This document shows positions 63,130 through 64,000 of a stretch of 64,000 bases of DNA, piece by piece; positions within the stretch are counted from its first letter, which is position 1; every line of letters begins with the position of its first letter. The notes below the pieces were generated by a model that saw only the letters and a program-made list of their open reading frames with translations, was not told the DNA's origin and searched no databases. Origin of the DNA: Pelobacter sp. (GTDB lineage: Bacteria > Desulfobacterota > Desulfuromonadia > Geobacterales > Pseudopelobacteraceae). Made by a program: the position numbers and the translations under genes. The stretch covers positions 1 to 64,000 of the forward strand of contig JAVBXN010000052.1 in assembly GCA_030824515.1 (NCBI GenBank), given 5' to 3'.

Positions 63130-64000
63130 ATGCAACGTGTACTGATAGTCGACGATATAGCCGAAAATCTGTATTTCCTTGAGGTGCTCCTCAAGGGAAA
63201 CGGGTTTGAGGTGCAATCAGCCATCAATGGCGCCGAAGCGCTTCAACTGGCCCGGGAGACCCCGCCCGACCTGATACTTTCAGACATCCTGATGCCGGTA
63301 ATGGACGGCTATGCCCTCTGCCGGGAGTGGCGGGGAGACGAACGCCTGAAACAGATACCTTTCATATTCTATACCGCCACCTTTACCGAGAAAAAAGACG
63401 AGGAACTGGCCCTGAGCCTGGGGGCTGACCGCTTTGTCATCAAGCCCCAGGAGCCGGATACCCTGATGGACATCATCCGTTCTGTTCTTGCCGCTACCCG
63501 CACCGGAGACGCGGACCTCTGCTTCGCCCCCCCTGGTAACGGGGGAGAACTTCTAAGGGAGTATAACGAGGCTCTGTTCCGCAAGCTGGAAAAGAAGATG
63601 GCCGATCTGGAACGCACCAACAGGGAACTTGAACTTAACATCGCCGAGCAGAAACGTCTGGAGGAGCAGCTGCGGCAGGTGCAGAAAATGGAGGCGATCG
63701 GACGCTTTTCGGCCGGTATCGCCCATGATTTCAACAACCTGCTGACCGTGATCATCGGCTTCGGCACCGTTATGCAGATGAAAATGTCCGGAGATGATCC
63801 GCAACGGGACAAAATCGACAATATCCTTGCCGCTGCCGACAGGGCCGCGAATCTGACCCGCTGCCTCTTGACCTTCAGCAGAAAGCAGGAGATGCATCTG
63901 CGAGCGATCAATCTCAACGACTGCATCAGGCATGTGGATATTTTTCTCCGCAGAATCATAGGAGAAGACATCAAGCTTTCAATCTCCCTCAAACAAGAGA
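63130..64000 (+). CDS. REC-histidine kinase hybrid, cut by the window end
   Basis: The gene runs open to the end of the window (at least 290 codons; no stop). An N-terminal receiver domain (D8/D9, phosphoacceptor D52 in S-D-I-L-M-P, K105) is followed by a coiled-coil (~140-185). A HisKA domain with F-S-A-G-I-A-H-D-F-N-N (H199) comes next, and a HATPase domain must follow. Kinases with an N-terminal receiver pass signals between kinases. TAAGGA lies before the ATG, nine bases downstream of the preceding regulator's stop. Confidence 0.88.
   Translation, partial: MQRVLIVDDIAENLYFLEVLLKGNGFEVQSAINGAEALQLARETPPDLILSDILMPVMDGYALCREWRGDERLKQIPFIFYTATFTEKKDEELALSLGADRFVIKPQEPDTLMDIIRSVLAATRTGDADLCFAPPGNGGELLREYNEALFRKLEKKMADLERTNRELELNIAEQKRLEEQLRQVQKMEAIGRFSAGIAHDFNNLLTVIIGFGTVMQMKMSGDDPQRDKIDNILAAADRAANLTRCLLTFSRKQEMHLRAINLNDCIRHVDIFLRRIIGEDIKLSISLKQE

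Noticed and set aside
1-64000. CRISPR arrays, rRNA genes or complete insertion sequences
   Set aside because: No regular spaced repeats, no rRNA sequence, and no transposase gene were recognised in the window.

Overview
The window looks like a piece of chromosome from a signalling-rich, moderately GC-rich Gram-negative bacterium. My best guess is a Geobacter-like member of the Desulfuromonadota. The basis is a TonB receptor and other outer-envelope proteins, cbb3-oxidase maturation genes, a NtrC-type regulator, HD-GYP and GGDEF proteins, and a very high density of PAS/GAF/Cache histidine kinases. The placement is inference; no rRNA or other phylogenetic marker was compared.

Left part (0-11 kb). 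A small membrane protein and a YefM-YoeB toxin-antitoxin pair with a recognisable operator are followed by the 3' scrap of a group II intron. Next come a FadR-type regulator, an rfbC epimerase overlapping an MFS transporter, and a DJ-1/PfpI domain fused to an HD-GYP domain. A ZnuABC-type metal importer follows on the minus strand. Then comes a minus-strand operon of ruvB, an Hda/DnaA-like ATPase, and a protein joining a J-domain-like segment to leucine-rich repeats.

Middle part (11-23 kb). Four large secreted proteins on the minus strand share modules with one another: a common N-terminal domain, a seven-bladed propeller, Asp-box repeats, a G-V-Y-G-S-S repeat field, and a common C-terminal tail. 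htpG (Hsp90), a small exported protein, a lone nucleotidyltransferase and a second toxin-antitoxin pair follow.

23-38 kb. A tightly packed minus-strand operon runs TPR protein, UbiD-type decarboxylase, ABC-2 exporter (two genes), ccoG, ccoI, ccoS. The last three mature cbb3 cytochrome oxidase, but the oxidase itself is not here. Then come a YyaL-type thioredoxin-fold protein, another TPR protein, and a histidine kinase / sigma-54 activator pair.

38.6-64 kb. After a tRNA-Arg(TCG) gene the rest is a signal-transduction array on the plus strand. It holds seven more histidine kinases (the last cut by the window end), two REC-only regulators, two diguanylate cyclases, a HTH-PAS protein, a bacteriohemerythrin, a TonB-dependent receptor and a YfiR-like protein. 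A conspicuously AT-richer block (about 43.2-49.4 kb) interrupts this array and looks acquired. The end of the window contains an arrangement (TonB receptor, YfiR, CHASE8-HAMP kinase, solute-binding-domain kinase, REC protein, REC-kinase hybrid) resembling a Yfi-type envelope sensing module rewired from a cyclase to kinases. This is the most promising candidate for an undescribed system.
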